Source of the DNA: Micromonospora cabrerizensis | GTDB taxonomy: Bacteria; Actinomycetota; Actinomycetes; Mycobacteriales; Micromonosporaceae | Direction: 5' to 3' | Assembly (NCBI RefSeq): GCF_022230955.1 | Contig: NZ_JAKKFI010000070.1 | Span: 1 to 41,793, forward strand | DNA: 41,793 nt | Translations under genes and position numbers: made by a program | Part shown: positions 30,332 to 38,639 of the stretch, piece after piece | Position numbering within the stretch: the stretch's first letter is position 1 | Layout of the letters: each line of letters begins with the position of its first letter | Notes under the pieces: model-generated | Told to the model about the DNA's origin: nothing | Databases searched by the model: none | The model's input: the letters and a program-made list of their open reading frames with translations, nothing else

Positions 30332-31531
30332 TCAGCGCCGGACGCCGCCCTCGGTGAGGAAGCGGGCGATCGGCAGGGTGGCCGCCCCCAACGCCACGGC
30401 GTCCACGCCGAGCCGGCACAGCTCGATCGACGCCTGCCCGTACGGCTGGCGCAGCGCCTGCCGGCCGGCAGCCTCCCGGACGGCCGGCAGCAGGTCACCC
30501 AGCGCCATCGCCGCCCAGCCGCCGAGCACCACCCGCTCCGGGTTGAACAGGTTGATCAGGTTGGCCACCCCCGCGCCGAGGTAGCCAGCGGTGTCGTCCA
30601 GCACCCGCCGGGCGGTGGCCGAGGTCTCGGCGGCGGCGACCAGCGCGGCGATCTGGGACTCCTCGTCCTCGCCGGGCACCGGCCGACCCCGGCGCGCCTC
30701 CCGGTAGCGGTCGATGATCGCCTCGGCGCCCACGTACGCCTCCAGGCAGCCGCGCGCGCCGCACCGGCAGGCCCGGCCGCCGTACACGAGGGTGGTGTGC
30801 CCCCACTCCCCCGCGCTGCTGGACGCGCCCCTGTAGGTGGCGCCGTTGGTCACCACGGACGCGCCGACCCCGGAGCCGACCAACGCGAAGACAGCGTGCC
30901 GGGCGCCCCGGCCGGCGCCGAACCACATCTCGGCCTGACCGAGGGTCTTGGCGCCGTTGTCGATGTGCAGCGGCAGGTTGGTGCCGACGCCGATCAGACG
31001 CTCCAGCGGCACCCGGTCCCAGCCGAGGGCCTGGGCATGCACGACCGCCTCGGTGCCCTGCTCGACCACGCCCGAGACGCCGATGCCGACGCCGAGCACG
31101 TCGCCGGGGGCCACCTGCGCCTGGCCGGTCACCGCGTCGATGCCGGCCAGCACGTGCCCAGCGACCAGGTCCGGCTCGGTCCGTGCCGGGTCGAGCGGGT
31201 ACTCGATGCTGGCCAGCAGGGTCATCGCGAAGTCGAACAGCTCCACCCGGACCCGGGTCTCGCCGACGTCCACGCCGACCACGAAGGCGAATCGGGGCGC
31301 GATCCGCAGCAGCATGCTGGGCCGACCGCCGTCGGACTCGGCGGCCCCGGCCTCGGCGACGAGCCCCTCGTCGATCAGGTCGGCCACCACGTTGCTGACC
31401 GCCGGCTGGCTCAGCCCCGTGCTGCGCACCAGGTCCTGCCGGGTGAGCGGGCCGTCGAGGAAGAGCTTGGTCAGCAGGGCGGACCGGTTGCGCAGTCGAA
31501 CACTGCGGTTGGTGGCACGCGCCAGCTCCAC
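30332..31531 (-). CDS. ROK-family transcriptional repressor
   Basis: The start is GTG 31531 with GAGGTG five to six bases upstream. The 399-residue protein opens with a winged HTH (RNRSALLTKLFLDGPLTRQDLVRSTGLSQPAVSNVVADLIDEGLV). A sugar-kinase-like fold follows: the phosphate loop 'VGVDVGETRVRVELFD', 'GEWGHTT' and the zinc site 'CRCGARGCLEAYV'. Kinase and repressor ROK proteins share the fold; the N-terminal HTH makes this a repressor (NagC/XylR type) that senses a sugar. It is divergent from the sugar ABC operon (236-base gap), so it is likely the regulator of the glucoside genes. Confidence 0.92.
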   Translation of the reverse strand: MELARATNRSVRLRNRSALLTKLFLDGPLTRQDLVRSTGLSQPAVSNVVADLIDEGLVAEAGAAESDGGRPSMLLRIAPRFAFVVGVDVGETRVRVELFDFAMTLLASIEYPLDPARTEPDLVAGHVLAGIDAVTGQAQVAPGDVLGVGIGVSGVVEQGTEAVVHAQALGWDRVPLERLIGVGTNLPLHIDNGAKTLGQAEMWFGAGRGARHAVFALVGSGVGASVVTNGATYRGASSSAGEWGHTTLVYGGRACRCGARGCLEAYVGAEAIIDRYREARRGRPVPGEDEESQIAALVAAAETSATARRVLDDTAGYLGAGVANLINLFNPERVVLGGWAAMALGDLLPAVREAAGRQALRQPYGQASIELCRLGVDAVALGAATLPIARFLTEGGVRR

Positions 31532-31582
31532 TCGTCACCTCGTTCCCGTCGGCCGTTCGAGGCGACTGTAACCGCCTCGTGC

Positions 31583-31627
31583 TTGACGACCCACCGGCCA
31601 GCAACTTTAATGACGACATAATTTAAG
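31583..31627 (+). promoter_or_regulatory. Strong sigma-70-like promoter overlapped by an inverted repeat
   Basis: TTGACG (31583-31588) and TTTAAT (31606-31611) are separated by 17 bases, close to consensus. The imperfect inverted repeat CTTTAAT-N9-ATTTAAG (31605-31627) covers the -10 and the likely start point. This is the right place for the ROK repressor to block the ABC operon; AT-rich palindromes of this type are usual for ROK proteins. The transcript would have about 150 untranslated bases before the binding-protein gene. Confidence 0.65.
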
Positions 31628-31767
31628 CCGTGATGTAACTCCCGGGAAACGCCGACGGACCCCGACGGCGCACCCCCGAACCCTGTCCGCAGCCGGCCAC
31701 CCGTCGCCCGACCCCTATCGGCGACGAAGGCCGGCGGACCCCCACCACGCACCGGAAGGGCTGACCC

Positions 31768-33066
31768 GTGTCGAGACGACACCTCGGGATATTCACCGCC
31801 GCCGTACTGGCCGCCGCCTCACTGACCGCCTGCGGTGGCTCCGGCGACGACTCCGCCGCATCACCCAAGACCCTCACCTACTGGGCCAGCAACCAGGGCG
31901 CCAGCCTCGAGGCCGACAAGACGATCCTCCAGCCCGAGCTGGACAAGTTCGAGAAGCAGACCGGGATCAAGGTCACCGTCGAGGTGGTCCCGTGGTCGGA
32001 CCTGCTCAACCGCCTGCTCGCGGCCGCCGCCTCCGGCAAGGGCCCGGACGTGGTCAACATCGGCAACACCTGGTCGGCCTCGTTGCAGGCCACCGGCGCG
32101 ATGGTCGAGTTCGACGACGCCACCCTGCAGGCCGTCGGTGGCAAGGACCGGATCGTGCCGGCCGCGCTCGCCGCCGCCGGTGCCCCCGGCAAGCCGCCGG
32201 CCGCCGTGCCGCTCTACAGCATGGCGTACAGCCTGTACTACAACAAGAAGTCGTTCGCCGACGCCGGTCTCACCACGCCGCCGACCACCTGGGAGCAGCT
32301 CGCCGAGTACGGCAAGAAGCTCAGCACCGGCGGCAAGTGGGGTCTGGCGATCGAGGGGGCCAACCCGTCGGAGAACGCCCACCACGCGTTCACCTTCAGC
32401 CAGCAGTACGGCGGTGAGTGGTTCGACTCGGCCGGCAAGCCGACCTTCGACACCCCGCAGAACGTCTCGGCGATCAAGCGCTACATCGACTTCATGGCCG
32501 CCGACAAGATCACCAACCCGAGCAACGCCGAGTACGCGCAGAACCAGTCGGTCTCCGACTTCGCCAACGGCAAGGCCGCCATGCTGCTCTGGCAGTCCGC
32601 CGGCTCGAACCTGAAGACGCAGAACATGCCGGCCGACGCGTACGGGGTGGCCCCGGTGCCGTTCCTGGCCAGCCCCCCGGCCGGCGGCAAGAAGGTCAAC
32701 AGCATGGTCGCCGGGATCAACATGGCGGTCTTCAAGCACACCAAGAACAAGGACGGCGCGCTGAGCTTCGTCAAGTTCATGACCAGCGACGAGGAGCAGA
32801 CGCTCCTCAACAAGACGTACGGCTCGCTGCCGGCGGTGAAGACCGCGGGCTCCGACCCGGCGTTCAGCGCCACCGAGCAGAAGACCATCCAGGAGACCCT
32901 GGTCACCACCGCGGCCCCGCTGCCGCAGGTGCCCGAGGAGAGCACCTTCGAGACCCTGGTCGGCACCGCGATGAAGGAGCTGTTCGCGGACGCGGCCAGC
33001 GGCAAGCCGGTCACCGAGGCGTCGGTGAAGGCCAAGCTGACCGACGCGCAGCAGAAGATGCGCTGA
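31768..33066 (+). CDS. Sugar ABC transporter substrate-binding lipoprotein
   Basis: The start is GTG 31768 with GGAAGGGC upstream. The 432-residue precursor has a short signal ending in the lipobox Leu-Thr-Ala-Cys (Cys22), so the mature protein is lipid-anchored outside the membrane. The sequence is a typical family 1 binding protein (TLTYWASNQGASLEADKTILQPELDKFEKQTGIKVTVEVVPWSDLLNRLLAAAASGKGPDVVNIGNTW). Aromatic residues (Tyr, Trp) suited to stacking against sugars are spread through both lobes. With two permeases and a GH1 glucosidase downstream, the ligand is probably a beta-linked disaccharide or short oligosaccharide. The ATPase is not encoded here and is probably a shared MsiK-like protein. 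Confidence 0.92.
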   Translation: MSRRHLGIFTAAVLAAASLTACGGSGDDSAASPKTLTYWASNQGASLEADKTILQPELDKFEKQTGIKVTVEVVPWSDLLNRLLAAAASGKGPDVVNIGNTWSASLQATGAMVEFDDATLQAVGGKDRIVPAALAAAGAPGKPPAAVPLYSMAYSLYYNKKSFADAGLTTPPTTWEQLAEYGKKLSTGGKWGLAIEGANPSENAHHAFTFSQQYGGEWFDSAGKPTFDTPQNVSAIKRYIDFMAADKITNPSNAEYAQNQSVSDFANGKAAMLLWQSAGSNLKTQNMPADAYGVAPVPFLASPPAGGKKVNSMVAGINMAVFKHTKNKDGALSFVKFMTSDEEQTLLNKTYGSLPAVKTAGSDPAFSATEQKTIQETLVTTAAPLPQVPEESTFETLVGTAMKELFADAASGKPVTEASVKAKLTDAQQKMR

Positions 33067-33079
33067 CCCAGGCGTCACC

Positions 33080-33118
33080 GGTGGCCGTGGTCGGGCGCTG
33101 AGCCCGGCCACGGCCACC
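33080..33118 (+). promoter_or_regulatory. Intercistronic hairpin after the binding-protein gene
   Basis: A 17-base stem (33080-33096 with 33102-33118; arms begin GGTGGCCGTGG and end CCACGGCCACC, one G-U pair) with a five-base loop sits 14 bases after the stop of the binding protein and 18 bases before the permease start. Such stems protect the upstream part of the mRNA or stop part of the polymerases, giving more binding protein than permease, as at malE-malF. Confidence 0.7.
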
Positions 33119-33136
33119 GACTCCGAGAGGACCCCG

Positions 33137-34129
33137 ATGGCAACCAGCACCACCGCGCCGGACGCCGACCGGCGCGAACCCCGGGCCGGGTCACCGGCCC
33201 GGAGGCCGGCCCGCCGGCCCCGCGGCCCCCGCCGCTCACTCCTGCCGTACCTGCTGCTCGCACCGGCCATCGTGCTGGAACTCGCCATCCACGTCATCCC
33301 GATGGTGGTCGGCGTCTGGATGAGCATGCTGGAGCTGACCCAGTTCCACATCCGCGACTGGTCCACCGCGCCCTTCATCGGGTTCGAGAACTACCGGGCG
33401 ACGCTCGACCTGAACAGCGCCGCCGGCAAGGAACTGCTGCACTCGTTCTGGATCACCCTGGCCTACAGCGTGCTCTCGGTCGGGTTCGCCTGGCTGCTCG
33501 GCATCTCGGCGGCGGTCGTGCTGCAACGGCCCTTCCGGGGGCGGGCGATCCTGCGGGCGCTGTTCCTCACCCCGTACGCTCTGCCGGTCTACGCCGCGGT
33601 GATCACCTGGAGCTTCCTGCTGCAACGGGACACCGGCCTGGTCAACCACGTCCTCGTCGACCAGCTCGGGCTGCTGGGCGAGCGGCCGTTCTGGTTGATC
33701 GGCGACAACAGCTTCTGGTCGCTGCTGGTGGTGTCGGTGTGGCGCAACTGGCCGTTCGCGTTCCTCTGCCTCATGGCGGGCCTGCAGAACGTGCCCGGCG
33801 AGATGTACGAGGCCGCCGCCATCGACGGCGCCGGGTTCTGGCGTCGGCTGCGCTCGGTCACCCTGCCGATGCTGCGGCCGGTGAACCTCGTGCTGCTGCT
33901 GGTGCTGTTCCTGTGGACGTTCAACGACTTCAACACCCCGTTCGTGCTCTTCGGCGGTTCCGCGCCGGAGCAGGCCGACCTCATCTCCATCCACATCTAC
34001 CGCAGCTCCTTCAAGACCTGGGACTTCGGCTCCGGTTCGGCGATGTCCGTGGCGCTGCTGCTGTTCCTGCTGGTCGTCTCGGCCGTGTACCTGCTGATCA
34101 CCAACCGTCGGAGGGACGACCATGCGTGA
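33137..34129 (+). CDS. Sugar ABC transporter permease (MalF type)
   Basis: The ATG at 33137 is preceded by GAGAGGA. The 330-residue protein has a basic Pro-rich N-terminus of about 35 residues, then six hydrophobic helices. The EAA loop 'EMYEAAAIDGAGFWRRLRSVTLPML' that docks on the ATPase lies at about residues 215-240. It forms a heterodimer with the next gene product; the two genes overlap by eight bases. It belongs to the carbohydrate uptake CUT1 family. Confidence 0.92.
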   Translation: MATSTTAPDADRREPRAGSPARRPARRPRGPRRSLLPYLLLAPAIVLELAIHVIPMVVGVWMSMLELTQFHIRDWSTAPFIGFENYRATLDLNSAAGKELLHSFWITLAYSVLSVGFAWLLGISAAVVLQRPFRGRAILRALFLTPYALPVYAAVITWSFLLQRDTGLVNHVLVDQLGLLGERPFWLIGDNSFWSLLVVSVWRNWPFAFLCLMAGLQNVPGEMYEAAAIDGAGFWRRLRSVTLPMLRPVNLVLLLVLFLWTFNDFNTPFVLFGGSAPEQADLISIHIYRSSFKTWDFGSGSAMSVALLLFLLVVSAVYLLITNRRRDDHA

Positions 34130-34961
34130 GACCGCCGGCGAGCGCTGGGGCCGGCGCATCGTGCTGACCCTGCTCACCCTCTTCGTCGTCATCCCGCTCT
34201 ACGTGATGGTCACCTCCGCCGTGAAGCCGTTGCAGGACGTGCAGAACGGCTTCACCTGGTGGCCCAGCCGCCCGACGCTGCAACCGTTCGTGGACATGTG
34301 GAGCACCGTGCCGCTGGCCCGGTACCTGGTGAACAGCCTGGTGGTGTCGACCATCGCGGCGGTCTGCTCGGTGGCGGTGGCCATCTTCGCCGCGTTCGCG
34401 GTGAGCCGGTACCGGTTCCGTGGCCGGGGGGTCTTCTCGGTGACGGTGCTGTCCACCCAGATGTTCCCCGGCATCCTGTTCCTGCTGCCGCTGTTCCTCA
34501 TCTACGTCAACCTGGGCAACGCGACCGGCATCGAGCTGTACGCCAGCCGCACCGGCCTGGTGATCACGTACCTGACCTTCTCGTTGCCGTTCTCGATCTG
34601 GATGCTGGTCGGCTACTTCGACTCGATCCCCCGAGGGCTGGACGAGGCGGCGCAGGTCGACGGCGCGGGCCCGCTGCGCATCCTGTTCCAGGTGATCCTG
34701 CCGGCCGCCGTGCCCGGCGTCGTCGCGGTCACCGTGTACGCGTTCATGACCGCCTGGGGTGAGGTGCTCTTCGCGTCGGTGATGACCGACGAGGGCAGCC
34801 GCACCCTGGCCGTCGGCCTCCAGGGCTACTCCACCCAGTTCAACGTCTACTGGAACCAGATCATGGCCGCCTCGCTGGTGGTCAGCATCCCGGTCGTCGT
34901 CGGCTTCCTGGCCCTGCAGCGGTACTTCGTCGCCGGCCTCACCGCCGGCGCGGTCAAGTGA
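34122..34961 (+). CDS. Sugar ABC transporter permease (MalG type)
   Basis: The ATG at 34122 lies inside the end of the MalF-type gene and follows GGAGGG, so translation is coupled. The 279-residue protein has six hydrophobic segments; the signature 'GLDEAAQVDGAGPLRILFQVILPAAVPG' is the EAA loop. The C-terminus is short (AGLTAGAVK), typical of MalG-like subunits. It completes the membrane channel of the glucoside importer. Confidence 0.92.
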   Translation: MRETAGERWGRRIVLTLLTLFVVIPLYVMVTSAVKPLQDVQNGFTWWPSRPTLQPFVDMWSTVPLARYLVNSLVVSTIAAVCSVAVAIFAAFAVSRYRFRGRGVFSVTVLSTQMFPGILFLLPLFLIYVNLGNATGIELYASRTGLVITYLTFSLPFSIWMLVGYFDSIPRGLDEAAQVDGAGPLRILFQVILPAAVPGVVAVTVYAFMTAWGEVLFASVMTDEGSRTLAVGLQGYSTQFNVYWNQIMAASLVVSIPVVVGFLALQRYFVAGLTAGAVK

Positions 34962-34990
34962 GTCATCCACACCCAGAGGAGATCCGTCCC

Positions 34991-36367
34991 GTGCCCGACC
35001 TGTCCAAGCTGCCACCCGACTTCCTCTGGGGCGTCGCCACGGCGGCGTACCAGATCGAGGGGGCCGTCGACGTCGACGGCCGGGCGCCGTCCATCTGGGA
35101 CACCTTCTCGGCGACCCCCGGCAAGGTCGACAACGGCGACACCGGCGCGGTGGCCTGCGACCACTACCACCGGTGGCCGGAGGATTTCGCGTTGCTGCGC
35201 CGGCTCGGCGTGGACGCGTACCGTTTCTCGGTGGCCTGGCCCCGGGTGATGCCCGACGGCGTCGGGCGGGTCAACCCCGCCGGGCTGGACTTCTACGACC
35301 GGCTCGTCGACACGCTGCTGGCCGACGGGATCCGGCCGTTCGTCACGCTCTACCACTGGGATCTGCCGCAGGCGTTGCAGGAGCGGGGCGGTTGGCCGGA
35401 GCGCGCCACCGCCGAGGCGTTCGCCGACTACGCGGCGGTGGTGGCCGCCCGCCTGGGTGACCGGGTGGGCGACTGGTGCACCGTCAACGAGCCGCTCTGC
35501 GTGTGTTGGATCGGGCACCTGGACGGCAACATGGCCCCCGGCGAGCGGGACCTCACCCGCGCGGTGCACGCCTCGCACCACGTGCTGCTCGGGCACGGGC
35601 TGGCCACCCAGGCGATCCGCGCCAACGCGACCCGTCCGGCCTCGGTGGGTCTGGTGGTCAACCTCAGCCCGATCGAGGCGGCCACCGACCGACCCGAGGA
35701 CGTCGCGGCGGCCCGCCGGGCGGACGGGCACGTCAACCGGTGGTGGCTGGACCCGATCCACGGGCGCGGTTACCCCGCCGACATGATCGCCACCTACGGC
35801 GTCGAGCCACCGGTACGCGGTGACGACCTCGCGGTGATCGCCACGCCCACCGACTTCCTCGGGGTGAACTACTACTTCCGCCAACTGGTGGTCGACGACC
35901 CGACCGGCGCGGCGCCGTACGCCCGGCAGGTGCCGGTGCCCGGTTCGGTGGAGACCGCGATGGGCTGGGAGATGTACCCGGCGGGGCTGGAGCGGCTGCT
36001 GGTCGACGTGCACGAGGAGTACCGGCCCGGCCGGATCATCGTCACCGAGAGCGGCTCGGCGTGGACGGACGAGGTCACCGCGGACGGCCGGGTGGAGGAC
36101 AAGGAGCGCACCGACCACCTGGAGCAGCACCTGGCGGCGTGCGCGTCGGCGGTGGCCCGGGGTGTGCCGCTGGACGGCTACTTCGTCTGGTCGCTGCTGG
36201 ACAACTTCGAGTGGGCGTACGGCTACGACAAGCGCTTCGGGCTGGTGCACGTCGACTACCCGACCCAGCGCCGGACAATGAAGGCGAGCGGCCTGCGCTA
36301 CGCCGAGCTGATTCGCGCCCACCAGACTCTCGCCCGTACCACGGGGACGGCCGCACCGGTGGCCTGA
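34991..36367 (+). CDS. GH1 beta-glucosidase
   Basis: The start chosen is GTG 34991, nine bases after GAGGAG; the frame opens at GTG 34958 inside the permease stop but that start lacks a site. The 458-residue protein is full length for GH1: N-terminal 'FLWGVATAAYQIEGA', general acid/base Glu167 in TVNEP and nucleophile Glu353 in VTESG. The more usual sequence at the last site is TENG; here Asn is Ser. 'FVWSLLDNFEWAYGYDKRFGL' is the conserved aglycone-site strand. It lacks a signal peptide, so it hydrolyses imported beta-glucosides to glucose in the cytoplasm. It is the last gene of the ABC operon. Confidence 0.93.
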   Translation: MPDLSKLPPDFLWGVATAAYQIEGAVDVDGRAPSIWDTFSATPGKVDNGDTGAVACDHYHRWPEDFALLRRLGVDAYRFSVAWPRVMPDGVGRVNPAGLDFYDRLVDTLLADGIRPFVTLYHWDLPQALQERGGWPERATAEAFADYAAVVAARLGDRVGDWCTVNEPLCVCWIGHLDGNMAPGERDLTRAVHASHHVLLGHGLATQAIRANATRPASVGLVVNLSPIEAATDRPEDVAAARRADGHVNRWWLDPIHGRGYPADMIATYGVEPPVRGDDLAVIATPTDFLGVNYYFRQLVVDDPTGAAPYARQVPVPGSVETAMGWEMYPAGLERLLVDVHEEYRPGRIIVTESGSAWTDEVTADGRVEDKERTDHLEQHLAACASAVARGVPLDGYFVWSLLDNFEWAYGYDKRFGLVHVDYPTQRRTMKASGLRYAELIRAHQTLARTTGTAAPVA

Positions 36368-36384
36368 TCGGGGGCGGCGCGGCA

Positions 36385-36427
36385 GGCCGCCCGGGGATGC
36401 CGTGCTGGCGACCCCGGGCGGCCATTT
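36385..36427 (+). terminator. Intrinsic terminator of the glucoside operon
   Basis: Perfect 12-base arms GGCCGCCCGGGG (36385-36396) and CCCCGGGCGGCC (36412-36423) with a 15-base loop are followed at once by ATTTTCC. This is a rare textbook terminator with a T run for such a GC-rich genome, 17 bases after the glucosidase stop. Confidence 0.85.
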
Positions 36428-36454
36428 TCCGTCTCCGTGCGGACGGCTGCCGCC

Positions 36455-37042
36455 TCACCCGTCGCTGGGGCCGCGCAGCCGCAGCAGGTCGGCCGGGGTG
36501 TCCACGTCCAGCGGTGCGCCGACGTCGTCGCAGGGCACCTCGACCACCAGATCCGGGCGGTCGCGCAGCAGGTCGCGGGCGCCCCGGTCGCCGACGGCGT
36601 ATCGCTCCAGCAGCGGCCAGGTCTCCCGGCCCAGCAGCACCGGGTGCCCCGGCCGGCCGGCGTAGGTGGCGACCGCGACGAGCGCACCGCCGTCGTACGC
36701 GGCCCGCACCCGGCGGACCGCGACCGGGCTGAGCAGCGGCTGGTCGACGAGGACCACCACCGCGGCCGGTACGTGGGCCGGCAGGGAGGCCAGGCCCCGG
36801 CGCAGCGACGATCCCAGCCCTTCGGGCCAGCCGTCGTGCCGGACCGGCACCGCGCCGGGCAGCTCGGGCACCTCGTCGGCGCCCGCGCCGAGCACCACGT
36901 GCACGGGTGTGCAACCGCCGTCGCCGAGCAGCGTGATCCCTCGCCGCACCAGCGGCACGCCATCCAGCTCGACCAGCGCCTTCGGGCGGCCGTACCGCCG
37001 CCCGGCGCCGGCCGCCAGCAGCAGCCCGGCCGTCACCCGCAT
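36455..37042 (-). CDS. MobA-like NTP transferase (molybdenum cofactor cytidylyl/guanylyltransferase)
   Basis: The start is ATG 37042; a GTG three bases earlier is possible. The 195-residue protein has the nucleotidyltransferase opening 'GLLLAAGAGRRYGRPKAL', then 'VVVLVDQPLLSP' with the metal-binding Asp, and a closing 'DVDTPADLLRL'. This is the MobA/MocA fold that joins CMP or GMP to molybdopterin to make the dinucleotide cofactor. It is divergent from a molybdenum hydroxylase operon (65-base gap), so it very probably makes the cofactor for that enzyme; the PaoABC-type subunits in E. coli use the CMP form, favouring a MocA-like role. Confidence 0.88.
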   Translation of the reverse strand: MRVTAGLLLAAGAGRRYGRPKALVELDGVPLVRRGITLLGDGGCTPVHVVLGAGADEVPELPGAVPVRHDGWPEGLGSSLRRGLASLPAHVPAAVVVLVDQPLLSPVAVRRVRAAYDGGALVAVATYAGRPGHPVLLGRETWPLLERYAVGDRGARDLLRDRPDLVVEVPCDDVGAPLDVDTPADLLRLRGPSDG

Positions 37043-37107
37043 CACCCCCGTACGAATGGCTTTGCGTTATTCGCCCTCAGATGTACCGACAAAGCTAGTC
37101 TGGGCCG

Positions 37108-37659
37108 GTGCAGGGCGGAGGAGAGAACGCGACGACGACCGACGAGCGGCACTCGTCCCGGGTGACGTTCGAGGTCAACGGTTCGTCGCGTGAGGTGACG
37201 CTGGACAACCGCACCACGCTGCTGGACGCGCTGCGCGAGCACCTCGACCTGACCGGGGCGAAGAAGGGCTGCGACCACGGCCAGTGCGGCTCCTGCACGG
37301 TGCTGCTGGACGGCCGTCGGGTGAAGAGCTGCCTGGTCTTCGCGGTCACCCTGGAGGGCCGCTCGGTGGTCAGCGTCGAGGGGTTGGCCGGGCCGGACGA
37401 GCTGTCGCCGTTGCAGGCCGCGTTCATCGCGCACGACGCGTTCCAGTGCGGCTACTGCACACCCGGGCAGCTCTGCTCCGCCCGCGGGATGCTCGACGAG
37501 GTCGCCCGGGGTTGGCCCAGCGCCGTCACCGACGACCTGAGTGCACCGGCCGAGCTGACCGACGCGGAGATCCGCGAACGGATGGCCGGCAACCTGTGCC
37601 GGTGTGCCGCGTACCCGCACATCGTCGCGGCCGTGCGCGAGACGGCGGCCGCCTCGTGA
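37108..37659 (+). CDS. Molybdenum hydroxylase, 2Fe-2S subunit (PaoA/YagT-like)
   Basis: The start is GTG 37108; no other start precedes the fold and no ribosome site is visible, so a leaderless message is likely. The 183-residue protein has two iron-sulfur domains. The plant-ferredoxin-like one has Cys55, Cys60, Cys63 and Cys75 (GCDHGQCGSCTVLLDG). The alpha-helical one has Cys114, Cys117, Cys164 and Cys166 (CGYCTPG, then NLCRCAAYP). Electrons from the Mo centre pass through these to the FAD subunit. E. coli PaoA has a Tat signal; here the 15 extra N-terminal residues are polar with no twin-arginine, so the enzyme should be cytoplasmic. It overlaps the next gene (GTGA). Confidence 0.93.
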   Translation: MQGGGENATTTDERHSSRVTFEVNGSSREVTLDNRTTLLDALREHLDLTGAKKGCDHGQCGSCTVLLDGRRVKSCLVFAVTLEGRSVVSVEGLAGPDELSPLQAAFIAHDAFQCGYCTPGQLCSARGMLDEVARGWPSAVTDDLSAPAELTDAEIRERMAGNLCRCAAYPHIVAAVRETAAAS

Positions 37660-38639
37660 GGGCGTTCCGCTACCACCGGCCCGCCGACGTGGCGGACGCG
37701 GTCGCCGTGCTGGCGGCCGAGCCGCAGGCCGCGTACCTGGGCGGCGGGACGAACCTGGTGGACCTGATGAAACTCGGGGTGCAACGCCCCGACGTGCTGG
37801 TGGACGTGACCCGACTCCCGCTGGACACCGTCGAGGAGGCGCCCGACGGCGGGCTGCGGATCGGCGCGACCGTCCGCAACAGTGACCTCGCGGCCCACCC
37901 GACGGTCCGCCGGGACTACCCGGTACTGGCCCGCGCCCTGCTGGCCGCCGCCTCCGGACAACTGCGCAACATGGCCACCACCGGTGGCAACCTGTTGCAG
38001 CGCACCCGCTGCGTCTACTTCCAGGACACCGGCAAGGCGTGCAACAAGCGCGAGCCGGGCAGCGGTTGCGCCGCCCTGCACGGGCAGAACCGCGACCTGG
38101 CGGTGCTGGACTGGTCCGAGCAGTGCGTGGCCACCCACCCGTCCGACCTGGCCGTGGCGCTGACCGCACTCGACACGGTGGTGGAGGTGCACGAGCCCGA
38201 CGGCCCCCGCGACGTCCCGATCACCGCCCTGTACCGCTCCCCCGGCACGCACCCGGAACGGGAGACCACCCTGGCCCGGGGCACGCTGATCACCGCCGTC
38301 CGGTTGCCACCGCTGCCGGCCGCGCGCCGCTCGACGTACGTCAAGGTGCGCGACCGGGCCTCGTTCGCCTTCGCCGTCGGCTCGGTGGCCGCGGTGCTGG
38401 ACCTCGACGGCGACGTGGTCCGCGACGTCCGGCTGGCGTACGGGGCGGTGGCGCACCGACCGTGGCGGGCGTACCGGGCCGAGGAGGCGCTGCGGGGTCG
38501 ACCGTTCAGCCCCGAGCTGGCCGCGCGGGCCGCCGACGCGGAGCTGGCCGAGGCCCGCCCGTTGCGGCACAACGGCTTCAAGGTGCCGCTGACCCGGGCC
38601 ATCACGGTGCGGGCGCTCAGCGAGCTGGCGTCGTCGTGA
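37656..38639 (+). CDS. Molybdenum hydroxylase, FAD subunit with extra 4Fe-4S motif (PaoB/YagS-like)
   Basis: The start is GTG 37656, overlapping the previous stop. The 327-residue protein has the FAD-binding strand pattern 'AAYLGGGTNLVDLMKLGV' and 'GQLRNMATTGGNLLQRTRC'. The insertion at residues 117-146 carries Cys119, Cys129 and Cys138 plus possibly one more ligand; this is the segment that holds a 4Fe-4S cluster in PaoB and in 4-hydroxybenzoyl-CoA reductase and is absent from xanthine dehydrogenase. It passes electrons to an acceptor other than NAD, at least in the E. coli relative. The last 100 residues are the CO-dehydrogenase flavoprotein C-domain. Confidence 0.92.
   Translation: MRAFRYHRPADVADAVAVLAAEPQAAYLGGGTNLVDLMKLGVQRPDVLVDVTRLPLDTVEEAPDGGLRIGATVRNSDLAAHPTVRRDYPVLARALLAAASGQLRNMATTGGNLLQRTRCVYFQDTGKACNKREPGSGCAALHGQNRDLAVLDWSEQCVATHPSDLAVALTALDTVVEVHEPDGPRDVPITALYRSPGTHPERETTLARGTLITAVRLPPLPAARRSTYVKVRDRASFAFAVGSVAAVLDLDGDVVRDVRLAYGAVAHRPWRAYRAEEALRGRPFSPELAARAADAELAEARPLRHNGFKVPLTRAITVRALSELASS

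Noticed and set aside
31861..33378. 505-codon minus-strand frame opposite the sugar-binding lipoprotein
   Set aside because: The plus-strand gene has a lipobox and a clear family match; the minus frame has only Gly/Arg/Val-rich shadow sequence.
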